Below the pieces are notes generated by a model, which did no database searches, was not told the DNA's origin, and worked only from the letters and a program-made list of their open reading frames with translations. Below are positions 15,272-23,500 of a stretch of DNA of 32,855 nucleotides, piece by piece (position 1 is the stretch's first letter; the number at the start of each line of letters is the position of its first letter). Source of the stretch: Thermoplasmatota archaeon (GTDB lineage: Archaea > Thermoplasmatota > Thermoplasmata > Thermoplasmatales > Thermoplasmataceae); the NCBI GenBank assembly GCA_023487765.1, contig JAMDBW010000039.1, positions 1 to 32,855 of the forward strand. Direction: 5' to 3'. The translations under genes and the position numbers were made by a program.

Positions 15272-16752
15272 ATACTGACGTCAGGGATGCGACTGACACT
15301 TCTCAGATTCCAATACCGGCCAATCCTCTGGAAAGGGTTATAGGACAGGATGAAGCTGTCCGAATGGCGCAAATCGCAGCGAAACAGAGAAGGCATCTGC
15401 TCCTTGTGGGACCACCTGGCGTGGGTAAGTCGATGATCGCGCAGGCAATTTCGTTCTATATCTCGAGACCGCGCGAAGAGATCAGGGTCGTGCATAACCC
15501 ACAATATCCGGAGAGACCATTCATAGAGATTAAGACTGGAGATCAGATAAGTCAGGAAAGAGAGGAACAGAACCTGGTTGAGGGAGAGGTCATCGATCCC
15601 AGGGATGCCCCGGTCAATGTTGCTGAAAGGCTTGGATACAGATGCCAGAGATGCGGGTATTATTCATTTCCGACTGAACCGACCTGCCCGAACTGCAGTA
15701 ATCCTAAAATCCAGACATCTACGCAAGGTCCTTTCGGAGACGTTTTTAACGTTATTGGTGCTGCATTCGGCGTCCAGAACAATACTGAAAAAATCACATC
15801 GACGAGAAGGAACGGAGATCGGGAGGAAGTTATAGTCTACGAGCGTTTCGGTGACCACATAAGGATTCTGGATGAAAAAACGCTTGAACGAAGAAGAAAA
15901 ATGGAAAAGAAAAGTCCGGGCAAAGTTATTGTGCCCATAGACAGGACTCCTTTCGTGCTCGCAACCGGCGCAAGCGAAACTGAACTGCTGGGAGATGTTA
16001 GGCATGACCCGTACGGGGGACATCCCCAGCTTGGTACCTTGCCATATGAAAGAGTGATAGCAGGTGCGGTGCACGAATCACACGAAGGTGTGCTTTTCAT
16101 AGACGAGATCACCCATCTTGGAAACCTTCAGAGATTTATCCTCACTGCAATGCAGGAAAGAAGTTTTCCGATAACCGGGAGAAACCCGCAGAGTGCAGGA
16201 GCCAGCGTCAGGGTGGACAGGGTTCCTGCCAATTTCATACTCGTTGCGGCATGTAACATACGGGACTTGCAGTACATCCTTAGCCCGCTGAGATCAAGAA
16301 TCGTCGGGAGCGGCTACGAGATGCTCATGGCAGTCTCAATGCCTGATATCCCGGAGAACCGCTTCAAATATCTACAGTTCATGGCTCAGGAAATAATAAT
16401 CGACGGGAAGATTCCTCACCTGGCAATGGAGTCTGCTCAATTGATAATTGAAGAAGGCATCAGGCGGGCCAAAGAAATTGATCATAAAGATCATTCCCTG
16501 ACTCTCAGACTGAGAGAGCTAGGCGGGCTGATACGGGCTTCCGGAGATATCGCTGTTTCAAAGAAAGGCAGTCTGATAGAGATCTCAGACGTGAAAGAGG
16601 CACTCCAGATGTACCTGCCGGTAGAGGAAAAAATAAAGAAATATTACGGCAACATGGGGGCCGCTGTATCGTCTGAGAGCACTCTCTCGCAGAGAAGTGA
16701 GGAGTATATGATGAACTACCATAACTACAGGGAAGATCGATCGTATGACTGA
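15253..16752 (+). CDS. LonB-like AAA+ ATPase with zinc ribbon, no protease domain
   Basis: A 499-aa AAA+ ATPase whose core matches archaeal LonB: ERVIGQDEAV at the start, Walker A GPPGVGKS (53-60), ELLGDVRHDPYGGHPQLGT, Walker B VLFIDE (280-285), then AACNIRDLQYILSPLRSRIVG (sensor region), MPDIPENR, and LTLRLRELGGLIRASGDIA (sensor 2 region). Two departures stand out. Where LonB has its membrane-anchor hairpin, between Walker A and B, this protein has CQRC...CPNC (Cys 131, 134, 145, 148), a zinc ribbon. And the chain ends soon after the ATPase module with no S16 protease domain or Ser-Lys dyad. It overlaps dnaG by 19 nt, so expression is coupled. It is probably a soluble remodelling ATPase; the substrate is unknown. 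Confidence 0.85.
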   Translation: MGAPFINTDVRDATDTSQIPIPANPLERVIGQDEAVRMAQIAAKQRRHLLLVGPPGVGKSMIAQAISFYISRPREEIRVVHNPQYPERPFIEIKTGDQISQEREEQNLVEGEVIDPRDAPVNVAERLGYRCQRCGYYSFPTEPTCPNCSNPKIQTSTQGPFGDVFNVIGAAFGVQNNTEKITSTRRNGDREEVIVYERFGDHIRILDEKTLERRRKMEKKSPGKVIVPIDRTPFVLATGASETELLGDVRHDPYGGHPQLGTLPYERVIAGAVHESHEGVLFIDEITHLGNLQRFILTAMQERSFPITGRNPQSAGASVRVDRVPANFILVAACNIRDLQYILSPLRSRIVGSGYEMLMAVSMPDIPENRFKYLQFMAQEIIIDGKIPHLAMESAQLIIEEGIRRAKEIDHKDHSLTLRLRELGGLIRASGDIAVSKKGSLIEISDVKEALQMYLPVEEKIKKYYGNMGAAVSSESTLSQRSEEYMMNYHNYREDRSYD

Positions 16753-16835
16753 TCTTTACGGCGGTTGCAATTTTTCATCAGCGATCAGGCAAAAATTTAA
16801 CTATAATTCGCACTAACACATTTTCGATAGCAAAA

Positions 16836-18608
16836 ATGAAGGTTCAGTACGTCTTGGCGATGGAAAAGCCTCAAACCCACTTTTTTAACATAACCATGAA
16901 AATTGAGGACTTCAACGAGGATAACATGCTTGTGACTATGCCCGCGTGGGCACCGGGCTCTTATGAAATCTATGACTTTGCAAGGTTTGTCAGGAACCTG
17001 AAAGCAGTTTCCGGAGAAAATGAGCTTGAAGTCGTGAAGAAAGATAAATCAACCTGGAAAATCGCTACAAAGGAAAGTCACTCGATCAGCCTGACGTATG
17101 AAGTGTACGCCAACGATCTGAGTGTACACACAAGCCAGATCGATTTCACGCATGCTTATCTCAACGGAACCAGTGTTTTCCTCTATGTGGAGGGTTATAA
17201 GGATCAGTCGGTTGAGTTAATAATAAGGCCATTTACAGGCTGGAAAATATCCACTGGTCTGGAGAAGCTCGGCGAAAACAGGTACAGGGCAATCAACTAT
17301 GATATCCTGGCTGACTGCCCGATTGAAATAGGCCTGCACAGAAGCCTTTATTTCAATGTGGAGGGAAAGGAACACGAAATAGTGATCTACGGCCATGGCA
17401 ATGAGAATGAGGAAAAGCTGATAGAGGATCTGAAAAAGATTGTCGAAGCGTATAACAGGATGTTCGGCCACCTGCCTTACAAGAGGTATGTGTTCATATA
17501 TCATCTCGTTTCAGGAGATGATGATGTTGCCGGCGGGCTTGAACATCTCAATTCAACCACTATAGATGTCGACAGATTTATATTCTCTCCTTTTGATAAA
17601 TACAAACAGTTCCTGTCGGTAACGTCGCATGAGTTTTTCCACCTCTGGAATGTCAAGAGAATCAGGCCACAGGAACTGGGTCCTTTCAATTACAAGGAAG
17701 AGAACTACACCACGATGCTCTGGATGGCGGAGGGGATCACGAATTTCTATGCATACCTGATCCTTCTGCGGGCAGGGCTCGTAGACCGGAAAGAATATCT
17801 GAAGCACCTTGCTGAGAATATGAGATTTCATGATTTCCTTCCGGGATCGGGCAACACATCCGCTTCAGAATCATCGTTCGATACGTGGATCAAACTTTAC
17901 AAACCCACGCCAAACAATGTCAACAGCTACATATCGTACTACCTCAAGGGAGAAATGCTCGGATTCATGCTTAATACGAGGATCCTGGAAGTTACCAGAG
18001 GTGGCAAGACCCTTGATGATCTCTACAGGCACCTCATGGAAAAATTCAACCGGGATGGCAAGGGTTATTCTGAGAAAGACGTAATAAACTCTATCAGAGA
18101 GGTTACCGGACACGACTTCTCGGATTTTTTCCAGACTTATGTGAGGAAGCCGGGTAAAATTGATTTCTCCCAGGAACTGAAAAAGCTGGGCCTCATAATC
18201 GGGAAAGGATACCGGAAAGTGGACGGGAAGGAGCCCGAAAGAAAATCATATCTCGGGATAATCGTAAAGGGGAACGGGGGGCGTTATGTTGTGGATTCTG
18301 TTCTGGAGGGATCTCCTGCATTCGAAGCGGGACTCAATCCAAAGGACGAAATAGTAGCCGTTAACGGTTTCAGATTCGGGGACAGATTTCTGAAAGACAT
18401 AAGAGAGGACTTCAAGAAGCTCAAGCTTGACAACCTCACCGATTACGATCCCGGCGGCAAGGTCAGGATCAACTTCTTCAGACGAGGCATGCTGATGGAT
18501 GTGGAACTTACACTATCCAGTGCTCCTTACGAGTATTACGAAATACTGGATGATCCTCAACCGAACAATGGTTCGGAAAATCTCAAATCGAAGTTTCTTG
18601 TAACCTGA
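16836..18608 (+). CDS. M61-family metallopeptidase with PDZ domain
   Basis: A 590-aa zinc aminopeptidase of the M61 (glycyl aminopeptidase) family. The N-terminal beta domain has the family's PAWAPGSYEIYDFARFV. The catalytic part has HEFFHLWNVKRIRP (H265, E266, H269) and the downstream third ligand in WMAEGITNFY. A C-terminal PDZ domain follows: LGIIVKGNGGRYVVDSV, then GSPAFEAGLNPKDEIVAVNGF. No signal peptide is visible, so it should act in the cytoplasm, perhaps trimming peptides from the proteasome. A TATA-like AACTATAATT (16799-16808) lies 32 bp upstream. It is monocistronic. Confidence 0.94.
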   Translation: MKVQYVLAMEKPQTHFFNITMKIEDFNEDNMLVTMPAWAPGSYEIYDFARFVRNLKAVSGENELEVVKKDKSTWKIATKESHSISLTYEVYANDLSVHTSQIDFTHAYLNGTSVFLYVEGYKDQSVELIIRPFTGWKISTGLEKLGENRYRAINYDILADCPIEIGLHRSLYFNVEGKEHEIVIYGHGNENEEKLIEDLKKIVEAYNRMFGHLPYKRYVFIYHLVSGDDDVAGGLEHLNSTTIDVDRFIFSPFDKYKQFLSVTSHEFFHLWNVKRIRPQELGPFNYKEENYTTMLWMAEGITNFYAYLILLRAGLVDRKEYLKHLAENMRFHDFLPGSGNTSASESSFDTWIKLYKPTPNNVNSYISYYLKGEMLGFMLNTRILEVTRGGKTLDDLYRHLMEKFNRDGKGYSEKDVINSIREVTGHDFSDFFQTYVRKPGKIDFSQELKKLGLIIGKGYRKVDGKEPERKSYLGIIVKGNGGRYVVDSVLEGSPAFEAGLNPKDEIVAVNGFRFGDRFLKDIREDFKKLKLDNLTDYDPGGKVRINFFRRGMLMDVELTLSSAPYEYYEILDDPQPNNGSENLKSKFLVT

Positions 18609-18654
18609 GAATATACTATATAATATTTATAGTTAGAAAAAATAGGCATCTCAC

Positions 18655-19257
18655 ATGCTGTTGATTCTCGAAGAATATTTTAAGGACCATCCAATCAAAA
18701 AAAGGATAGTGGAAGGACTCTACCGGAGAGGTATTTCGGTGGTCGACAGCAAGTTTTATTCCGATGGAATCGAGATCGCTATCAGCGAAGTTGCAAAGAC
18801 ATTTCGCGTGAACAGGAGAACAGTCTATGATACCATACGCCTTATTGAGGATACACCGTCAATAAAGACGGTAATGTCAAAATTGCTGCCTGCTACAGAC
18901 ATATCCCGTATTTCACCCCTCATGGGCGATCAGGTCGTTACCGTATCGATATCCCCCGGCTACTTCTCGAAAACCATGGCCGGTGTCATGGATGTGGCAA
19001 AGAGATATGGATCTTACGTCAGGGAGATTTACGGCAGGAATATGATCCGGAATGAGGTTTTCCTGAGGGCAATTTTCCACCATACTGTTCCGAAGAAAAT
19101 CTTTGAAGAAATGAGCAAGATTGAAGGAGTTCAGAAGATACTCATTGAAACATCAGAAACTTTGGATGAGGACACAATCTGCAGTAAATGCGAAGTGAAG
19201 TTGTGCCCGGCTAAACTCTCTTCAGAACTGTTCAGTGAAACGCTGGCTGAAATTTAA
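18655..19257 (+). CDS. HTH-ACT type regulator of amino-acid metabolism (COG2150-like)
   Basis: A 200-aa predicted regulator. Residues about 35-75 form a helix-turn-helix (ISEVAKTFRVNRRTVYDTIRLI). The middle and C-terminal parts (DQVVTVSISPGYFSKTMAGVMDVAKRYGSYVREIYGRN) look like an ACT-type ligand-binding domain, matching what I know of archaeal COG2150 proteins. Close to the end is CSKCEVKLCPAK, a three-Cys motif that could bind metal or sense redox state. ATG 18655 lies about 25 bp after a TATA-like TTTATAGTTA. Targets and ligand cannot be read from the sequence. Confidence 0.78.
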   Translation: MLLILEEYFKDHPIKKRIVEGLYRRGISVVDSKFYSDGIEIAISEVAKTFRVNRRTVYDTIRLIEDTPSIKTVMSKLLPATDISRISPLMGDQVVTVSISPGYFSKTMAGVMDVAKRYGSYVREIYGRNMIRNEVFLRAIFHHTVPKKIFEEMSKIEGVQKILIETSETLDEDTICSKCEVKLCPAKLSSELFSETLAEI

Positions 19258-19360
19258 CGGCTCGTGCGCGAAGTGCCTTACTGTGGCTTCGGAAGGACTC
19301 CGACTTGATTATGCTGTTTGCAGATCGAAAATCTCAAAGTTTGTCGCCTTCGATAAAAAC

Positions 19361-19375
19361 AATTATATATAATCA
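19361..19375 (+). promoter_or_regulatory. TATA-like element of the COG1395-like regulator
   Basis: AATTATATATAATC region centred 26 bp before GTG 19392. A leaderless start is implied. Confidence 0.6.
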
Positions 19376-19391
19376 TTAGTACTAGTAAAAC

Positions 19392-20342
19392 GTGGAAGAC
19401 CGGCGTTATGCACTGGTTAGACATATTTTTAAAGTTCTAACCCGAGACGGATTCAGAGTATCCAATCCCAATCTGGGAGGCCTGGTTAGTTTTGACCTTA
19501 TCGCAAAAAGAGAGCGCCTCAAGTTCATCATAAAGGTTCTTCAGAATGTCGATACATTCAGAGGATCAAATGCTGAGGAAATGATCAGAATTTCAAAGCT
19601 CACTTATGCTGCCCCTCTCGTGATAGGAGAAAAAGCCGGAAGCGGCCCCCTGGAACGGAACGTGGTTTATTACCGGCATCACATCCCCATCCTGTCCCCG
19701 GAGAGTTTCTCGGACTACATTGGCGGGGAAAGGCCGTGCATATCTTCCGGCCCTGGTGGCTTTTACGTCTCCATGGATGTTGAAGTTCTGCACCGGAGAA
19801 GAGAAGAGCTAGGTTTCTCCATAGGTTATCTTTCAAACAAGATCGGAACATCCAGAAGATCAATCTCCCTTTACGAATCAGGTGGTGCTGTCACCATTGA
19901 CGTATTCCTGAAGCTCGAGAAGATTCTTAATCGCGATCTCACAAAGGCTATAGACCTCCTCGAAATTGCCTCGCAACTGGAAATGCCGATTGAAGATTCC
20001 AGCCTTGAAAACGAGTTTTTAAAAGAGGTGATAAGCATAATGATGAATCAGGGATTTGATTTTCACACAATAAAGAAATCCCCGTTTGATGCCATAGTTC
20101 GTGAAAAGATGGAAAAATTCTTCCTGATTGGCCTGCTGGAGTCACTTGGCGAAAGGATAGAAAGGATAACTGCCATGAAGAACATCAGCCAGATATTTGA
20201 AAATGAGGCTTTCATCATCAGCCATTCCAGTACAGAAAAGGAAACTATTGGCGGGTGCCCGGTTGTAAATCTTTCGGAACTCAGGAATATAGGGGAAGTT
20301 GAGCGACTTCAGAGGCTGATAGAAAAGAGAAAGATTGCCTGA
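19392..20342 (+). CDS. Archaeal HTH (Cro/CI-type) transcriptional regulator, COG1395-like
   Basis: A 316-aa protein conserved in many archaea. The N-terminal third resembles a nuclease/Holliday-resolvase-like fold (RYALVRHIFKVLTRDGFRVSN, then FDLIAKRERLKFIIKVL), as reported for the COG1395 group. Then comes a Cro/CI-type HTH: LHRRREELGFSIGYLSNKIGTSRRSISLYESG. The C-terminal part again has a FDFHTIKKSPFDAIV / FFLIGLLES pattern, similar to the N-terminal one, and ends LQRLIEKRKIA. GTG 19392 is supported by the TATA-like element. Its stop overlaps the next ATG by one base, so the downstream gene is coupled. Confidence 0.85.
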   Translation: MEDRRYALVRHIFKVLTRDGFRVSNPNLGGLVSFDLIAKRERLKFIIKVLQNVDTFRGSNAEEMIRISKLTYAAPLVIGEKAGSGPLERNVVYYRHHIPILSPESFSDYIGGERPCISSGPGGFYVSMDVEVLHRRREELGFSIGYLSNKIGTSRRSISLYESGGAVTIDVFLKLEKILNRDLTKAIDLLEIASQLEMPIEDSSLENEFLKEVISIMMNQGFDFHTIKKSPFDAIVREKMEKFFLIGLLESLGERIERITAMKNISQIFENEAFIISHSSTEKETIGGCPVVNLSELRNIGEVERLQRLIEKRKIA

Positions 20343-20995
20343 TGTTTGTTAAGCTGATGTGTCACGACAGCAGGGTGCTCAACATTTTTTCCGGGGTAAA
20401 GGGACTCGTTTCCCACGGGAATGAACTCAGGAATTTACTTGACGCTGCCAGGCCCGCCATTGTAATGGTTTCCATATCGCCTCCAGAGGTTGATGGCCTG
20501 AAAATGTTTCTCAAATCTCCTTTTGAAATGAATCTCTCCGACTATGAGATAATCTATGGAGTCAGGCTTGCGAAATATGGAGAAGTTATGACCCCGCCAC
20601 CAATATATATTGAGGCCGTGAAATACGCCGTGGATAACGCCAGGGAAATCTCGGGAATCGATATGGAAGAGGAAAAATACGGCGAGACTTACATAAAACA
20701 TGTAAAAGGTTCTCATCTCATACGCCATTCAATCAGAAAAAAACGAATCCTGAATGCCGACTACCATGACACGACACCGTACGAGTTTGCCGAAGCATGG
20801 AATTCCAGGGTGAATTCGATAAAAGGGCTCTCACTGGTGGATATGGAACGTGCCGAGGACATGGCCGGGAAGATAGCAGATTTTCTCCATGGAGAATATA
20901 CCGCGGATCATCTGATCGTGATTGATCACGAGTTTTACAGGCCCGTGGTTACCAGGCTGAACGCGAAAGGCTGCATGGGTCCGGTTACCGGCTAA
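20342..20995 (+). CDS. Unknown protein, 217 aa
   Basis: I do not recognise this protein. It starts MFVKLMCHDSRVLNIF at an ATG sharing a base with the preceding stop. It has ARPAIVMVSISPPEVDG, a pattern of strand then loop, PPPIYIEAVKYAVDNAREISGIDMEEEKY, and near the end ADHLIVIDHEFYRPVVTRL. The general run (residue class inferring who is responsible, helix, then an IDHE strand) faintly recalls TraB/PrgY-type proteins, but the defining motifs are missing, so this is only a lead. No membrane segment or signal peptide. Coupled to the COG1395-like regulator, suggesting a joint function. It overlaps rlmE convergently by 4 nt. Confidence 0.8.
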   Translation: MFVKLMCHDSRVLNIFSGVKGLVSHGNELRNLLDAARPAIVMVSISPPEVDGLKMFLKSPFEMNLSDYEIIYGVRLAKYGEVMTPPPIYIEAVKYAVDNAREISGIDMEEEKYGETYIKHVKGSHLIRHSIRKKRILNADYHDTTPYEFAEAWNSRVNSIKGLSLVDMERAEDMAGKIADFLHGEYTADHLIVIDHEFYRPVVTRLNAKGCMGPVTG

Positions 20996-21582
20996 CTCCT
21001 GTATCCCTTGAAAATTATGTAAACTTCCTTGCTGGCGTCCCTCGAAGCCGCTACTTTTGTGATTTTTGAATACTGAAACATTCCTGACCATTTGTTTACG
21101 AACTCAGTTGTCAAATCACCGTAGAACTGTTTCACAACAACAAAACCTCCGGCACTGAGAAACTCAGTAGCCAGTTTCATCACTTCCTGGCATATGAGGT
21201 ATGAAGAGGCATGATCGATGTCGTTGTTGCCGGAAGTGTTGATCATTGCGTCGGAAAGAATGCCCTGGAAGGTATCGATAGAGTTCCTTTCCATTTCCTC
21301 CCTGATTCTCCCGGGGAGCTGTTTAGTTCCCACTTTCCCTTTCACGAATATTACCCCTTCCAGCGGATCCATCTGATTCAAGTCCACAGACATTACTTTC
21401 GACCTGGTTATGCTGCTTATAATCTGGCTCCAGCCTCCCGGGGATGAACCAATTTCAAGAATTCTCTGGCCTTCAGACAGGAGGTTGAATTTTGTCTGCA
21501 GCTCTATCAGCTTAAATGCAGCCCTGCTCCTGTATCTTTCTTTCTTGGCAAGGTAGTAATAACGGTCTCTGTGATCAGGCAT
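20992..21582 (-). CDS. rlmE: RlmE/FtsJ-type 2'-O-ribose methyltransferase
   Basis: S-adenosylmethionine-dependent RNA 2'-O-methyltransferase, expected on 23S rRNA (U2552 equivalent) by homology. 196 aa. The catalytic K-D-K-E set is visible: Lys in YRSRAAFKLIEL, Asp in ILSDAMINTSG, Lys in VVKQFYGD, Glu in SRDASKEVYIIFKG. The AdoMet loop is ILEIGSSPGGWSQI. It starts 8 nt after the gcvH stop, so it is the second gene of a gcvH-rlmE unit. Confidence 0.95.
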   Translation of the reverse strand: MPDHRDRYYYLAKKERYRSRAAFKLIELQTKFNLLSEGQRILEIGSSPGGWSQIISSITRSKVMSVDLNQMDPLEGVIFVKGKVGTKQLPGRIREEMERNSIDTFQGILSDAMINTSGNNDIDHASSYLICQEVMKLATEFLSAGGFVVVKQFYGDLTTEFVNKWSGMFQYSKITKVAASRDASKEVYIIFKGYRS

Positions 21583-21590
21583 TTATACGG

Positions 21591-21965
21591 TTATTCTCCA
21601 ATGAACTTCTTGTATTCCTTTGCAGACATGGACGCATTCTCAGGCCCTGTTTTCCTGATCTTTACCATCCAGTAGGCGTAGGAATCCTGATTCACCAGTT
21701 CTGGTTTGTCAACGAGTTCCTTATTCACTTCAATAACTTCGCCTTCAACGGGGGAGAAGACATCCTCGGCTGATTTCACGGATTCGATCGTGAGCAGTGT
21801 TTCCCCGGCTTTCTTCCTGGAGCCAATCTGCGGCAGCTCAATGAAGACTATATCCGTGAGCTGGCTCTGGGCATAGTCTGATATCCCCATAACAATGGTG
21901 CTGCTTTCCGCGCTGAACCATTCGTGGGTTCTGGTATATCTTAATTCTTCAGGTATCTTGGACAT
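21591..21965 (-). CDS. gcvH: Glycine cleavage system H protein
   Basis: Lipoyl carrier protein, 124 aa. It begins with RYTRTHEW, and the lipoyl-lysine is K64 in ESVKSAEDV, followed by SPVEGEVIEVN and VNQDSYAYWMVKI. These are the canonical H-protein elements. The other glycine cleavage genes (P, T, L) are not in the window. ATG 21965 lies 26 bp after a TATA-like element. In some archaea H protein also carries lipoate for oxo-acid dehydrogenases; that cannot be decided here. Confidence 0.97.
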   Translation of the reverse strand: MSKIPEELRYTRTHEWFSAESSTIVMGISDYAQSQLTDIVFIELPQIGSRKKAGETLLTIESVKSAEDVFSPVEGEVIEVNKELVDKPELVNQDSYAYWMVKIRKTGPENASMSAKEYKKFIGE

Positions 21966-21985
21966 ATTGTCATTATCTTAAGATG

Positions 21986-21996
21986 ATATATAATTA
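21986..21996 (-). promoter_or_regulatory. TATA-like element of gcvH-rlmE
   Basis: TAATTATATAT on the minus strand, centred 26 bp from ATG 21965. It indicates a leaderless transcript. Confidence 0.6.
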
Positions 21997-22077
21997 TTTT
22001 ATGGGATGGAGGAACAGTTCAACAAATGCGACCCGATCTTCCGGATGCATGTAATACTGAACTTCAGCACGATATGC

Positions 22078-22087
22078 CTTAAATAAT
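22078..22087 (+). promoter_or_regulatory. TATA-like element of thpR
   Basis: CTTAAATAAT, centred 23 bp before ATG 22105. Confidence 0.45.
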
Positions 22088-22104
22088 GAGTCACGGATGA
22101 CATA

Positions 22105-22629
22105 ATGTTGAGGATATTCATAGCGAGTTCCATTGATCGATTCCCGGGTTTAACTCCGCTTATTGAGGAACTGGAAAGCATAAAAGGTAGCAGACCGGTC
22201 AGGACCCGCGAACTGCATCTCACCTTCAGTTTCATAGGCGAGATATCCGGGGCTGAGCTGCGCGTGATTCAGGATCGGTTTGCCGAACTTCAGTGTGACA
22301 GGTACATTCTGAAACTTTCAGGACTGGGGTCATTCCCCGCTGCCGGCAGGGCAAGAGTTCTGTTCATCAATGTTGAACAGAACGCGGAGATCATGGAAAA
22401 CTGGCTGAAAATATCCAGCTTAACGGGAAATACGGTATCGCCTGAAAGGGAATTCATTCCCCACATAACCGTCTGCAGGTTCAGGATTCCATGTGACACC
22501 CGTCCCCTCGTGACGAAATACAAATATATGGGTTTTACACAGCAGATCCAAAAAATATCAATATTCAGGAGCGTTCTTTCAGGAGACGGCCCGGAATACG
22601 ACGAGATCTGTGCGCTTCAATTGAAGTAG
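22105..22629 (+). CDS. thpR: RNA 2',3'-cyclic phosphodiesterase (2H family, ThpR)
   Basis: A 2H-phosphoesterase, the so-called 2'-5' RNA ligase LigT/ThpR, 174 aa. The two HxTx motifs are HLTF (in ELHLTFSFIGE) and HITV (in FIPHITVCRF), spaced as in the family. The N-terminus MLRIFIASSID is the usual opening strand. It hydrolyses 2',3'-cyclic phosphate ends and can join tRNA halves in vitro; the physiological role in archaea is unsettled. It overlaps the convergent 104-aa gene by 13 nt. Confidence 0.95.
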   Translation: MLRIFIASSIDRFPGLTPLIEELESIKGSRPVRTRELHLTFSFIGEISGAELRVIQDRFAELQCDRYILKLSGLGSFPAAGRARVLFINVEQNAEIMENWLKISSLTGNTVSPEREFIPHITVCRFRIPCDTRPLVTKYKYMGFTQQIQKISIFRSVLSGDGPEYDEICALQLK

Positions 22630-22931
22630 GTGGTCTTTTCGGGATCGTCGACCTTCTTCTTTGCTGCCATCAGCTCATCGTCCCCGAATTCTATGGCAAT
22701 TAAACCGGAGACCGGTATGAGACGCAGGATGCTCTTCTCCTCCTCCCCCTTAATCCTGAAACAGACAGCGCCTTCCTCTCCCAGGAGAGTGTAACCCACA
22801 AATTCGCCGGTAGTCTCCATTGGTTCATCCCTACCGCTGTTTGAAACAACTTTGTATTTTCCGCCTTTCTTGATTTCGATCAAATCCATATTAATCAACA
22901 ACTCTGACAACAGGGACAGGTTAATTTTCAT
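22617..22931 (-). CDS. Small beta-rich protein, unknown function
   Basis: A 104-aa soluble protein: a short N-terminal helix (LSLLSELLINMDLIEI), then strand-rich segments KYKVVSN, TTGEFVGYTLLGEEGAVCFRI, SILRLIPVSGLIAIEFG. The pattern recalls small Sm-like or barrel domains but no signature can be named. ATG 22931 follows a strong GAGGGGGAT site, so this mRNA seems to have a leader. It runs convergent to thpR, overlapping its 3' end. I do not recognise a family. Confidence 0.72.
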   Translation of the reverse strand: MKINLSLLSELLINMDLIEIKKGGKYKVVSNSGRDEPMETTGEFVGYTLLGEEGAVCFRIKGEEEKSILRLIPVSGLIAIEFGDDELMAAKKKVDDPEKTTYFN

Positions 22932-22989
22932 CTGATCCCCCTCGGACGCTCATTCAAAATGTCATATAAAACTTTATGATTTTATAACC

Positions 22990-23433
22990 CTATGGCTTTG
23001 ATTTGAGGCGCGATAACTGCCATATGTGTTCCACTGTTTTCCGGTAATTATCGATTGCCATCTTCAGGTTGACTTCAACCCAGTTCCATGCCCTCATGAT
23101 ATCTCCGGACCTCAGCCTGTATTTCTTTGTTTTCCCGTCCTGCACCTCTTCCAGTATATCCATGGATTTCAGCTTGTTAAGGTGCCTGTACAGGGTTGTC
23201 CTGCTTGTCTTGAGATATGCCAGTAGTTCTTCTCCTGTCCAGTATCTGTCGGAATTCAGAAGGAAGCACTCCTTGAACAGCCTGAAATAGGCAGACCGGG
23301 ATATCACCTGTAAATCTGTGCCAGGCTTAAGCCTTGGAATGTAACCAATGTCCGAGAGGAAATATGCAATGTTCTTGTCAATGTCTTCATCCAGAACCCT
23401 GGTCGGTGTTGATACCACTGTCATCTTGAACAT
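22990..23433 (-). CDS. Winged-helix transcriptional regulator
   Basis: A 147-aa DNA-binding protein. Residues about 60-110 make a winged helix: YWTGEELLAYLKTSRTTLYRHLNKLKSMDILEEVQDGKTKKYRLRS, where the recognition helix is SRTTLYRHLNKL and the wing is DGKTKKYRL. An N-terminal domain (DKNIAYFLSDIGYIPRLKPG) and a C-terminal helix (WNWVEVNLKMAIDNYRKTVEHIW) flank it and probably mediate dimerisation. It is close to ArsR/GntR-like winged helices but not clearly in one family. ATG 23433 lies near the expected transcription start from the A/T-rich stretch at 23458-23470. Confidence 0.8.
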   Translation of the reverse strand: MFKMTVVSTPTRVLDEDIDKNIAYFLSDIGYIPRLKPGTDLQVISRSAYFRLFKECFLLNSDRYWTGEELLAYLKTSRTTLYRHLNKLKSMDILEEVQDGKTKKYRLRSGDIMRAWNWVEVNLKMAIDNYRKTVEHIWQLSRLKSKP

Positions 23434-23500
23434 AATACCTTTCTGCCTAACGGTACAAAATTAATAAATCTATAGACTCCGGAACTTCAGCCTGCTCGTT

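Noticed and set aside
15664-16074. 136-codon minus-strand frame opposite the Lon-like gene
   Set aside because: Cys/Phe/Arg-rich shadow of a gene with strong family motifs in its own frame.
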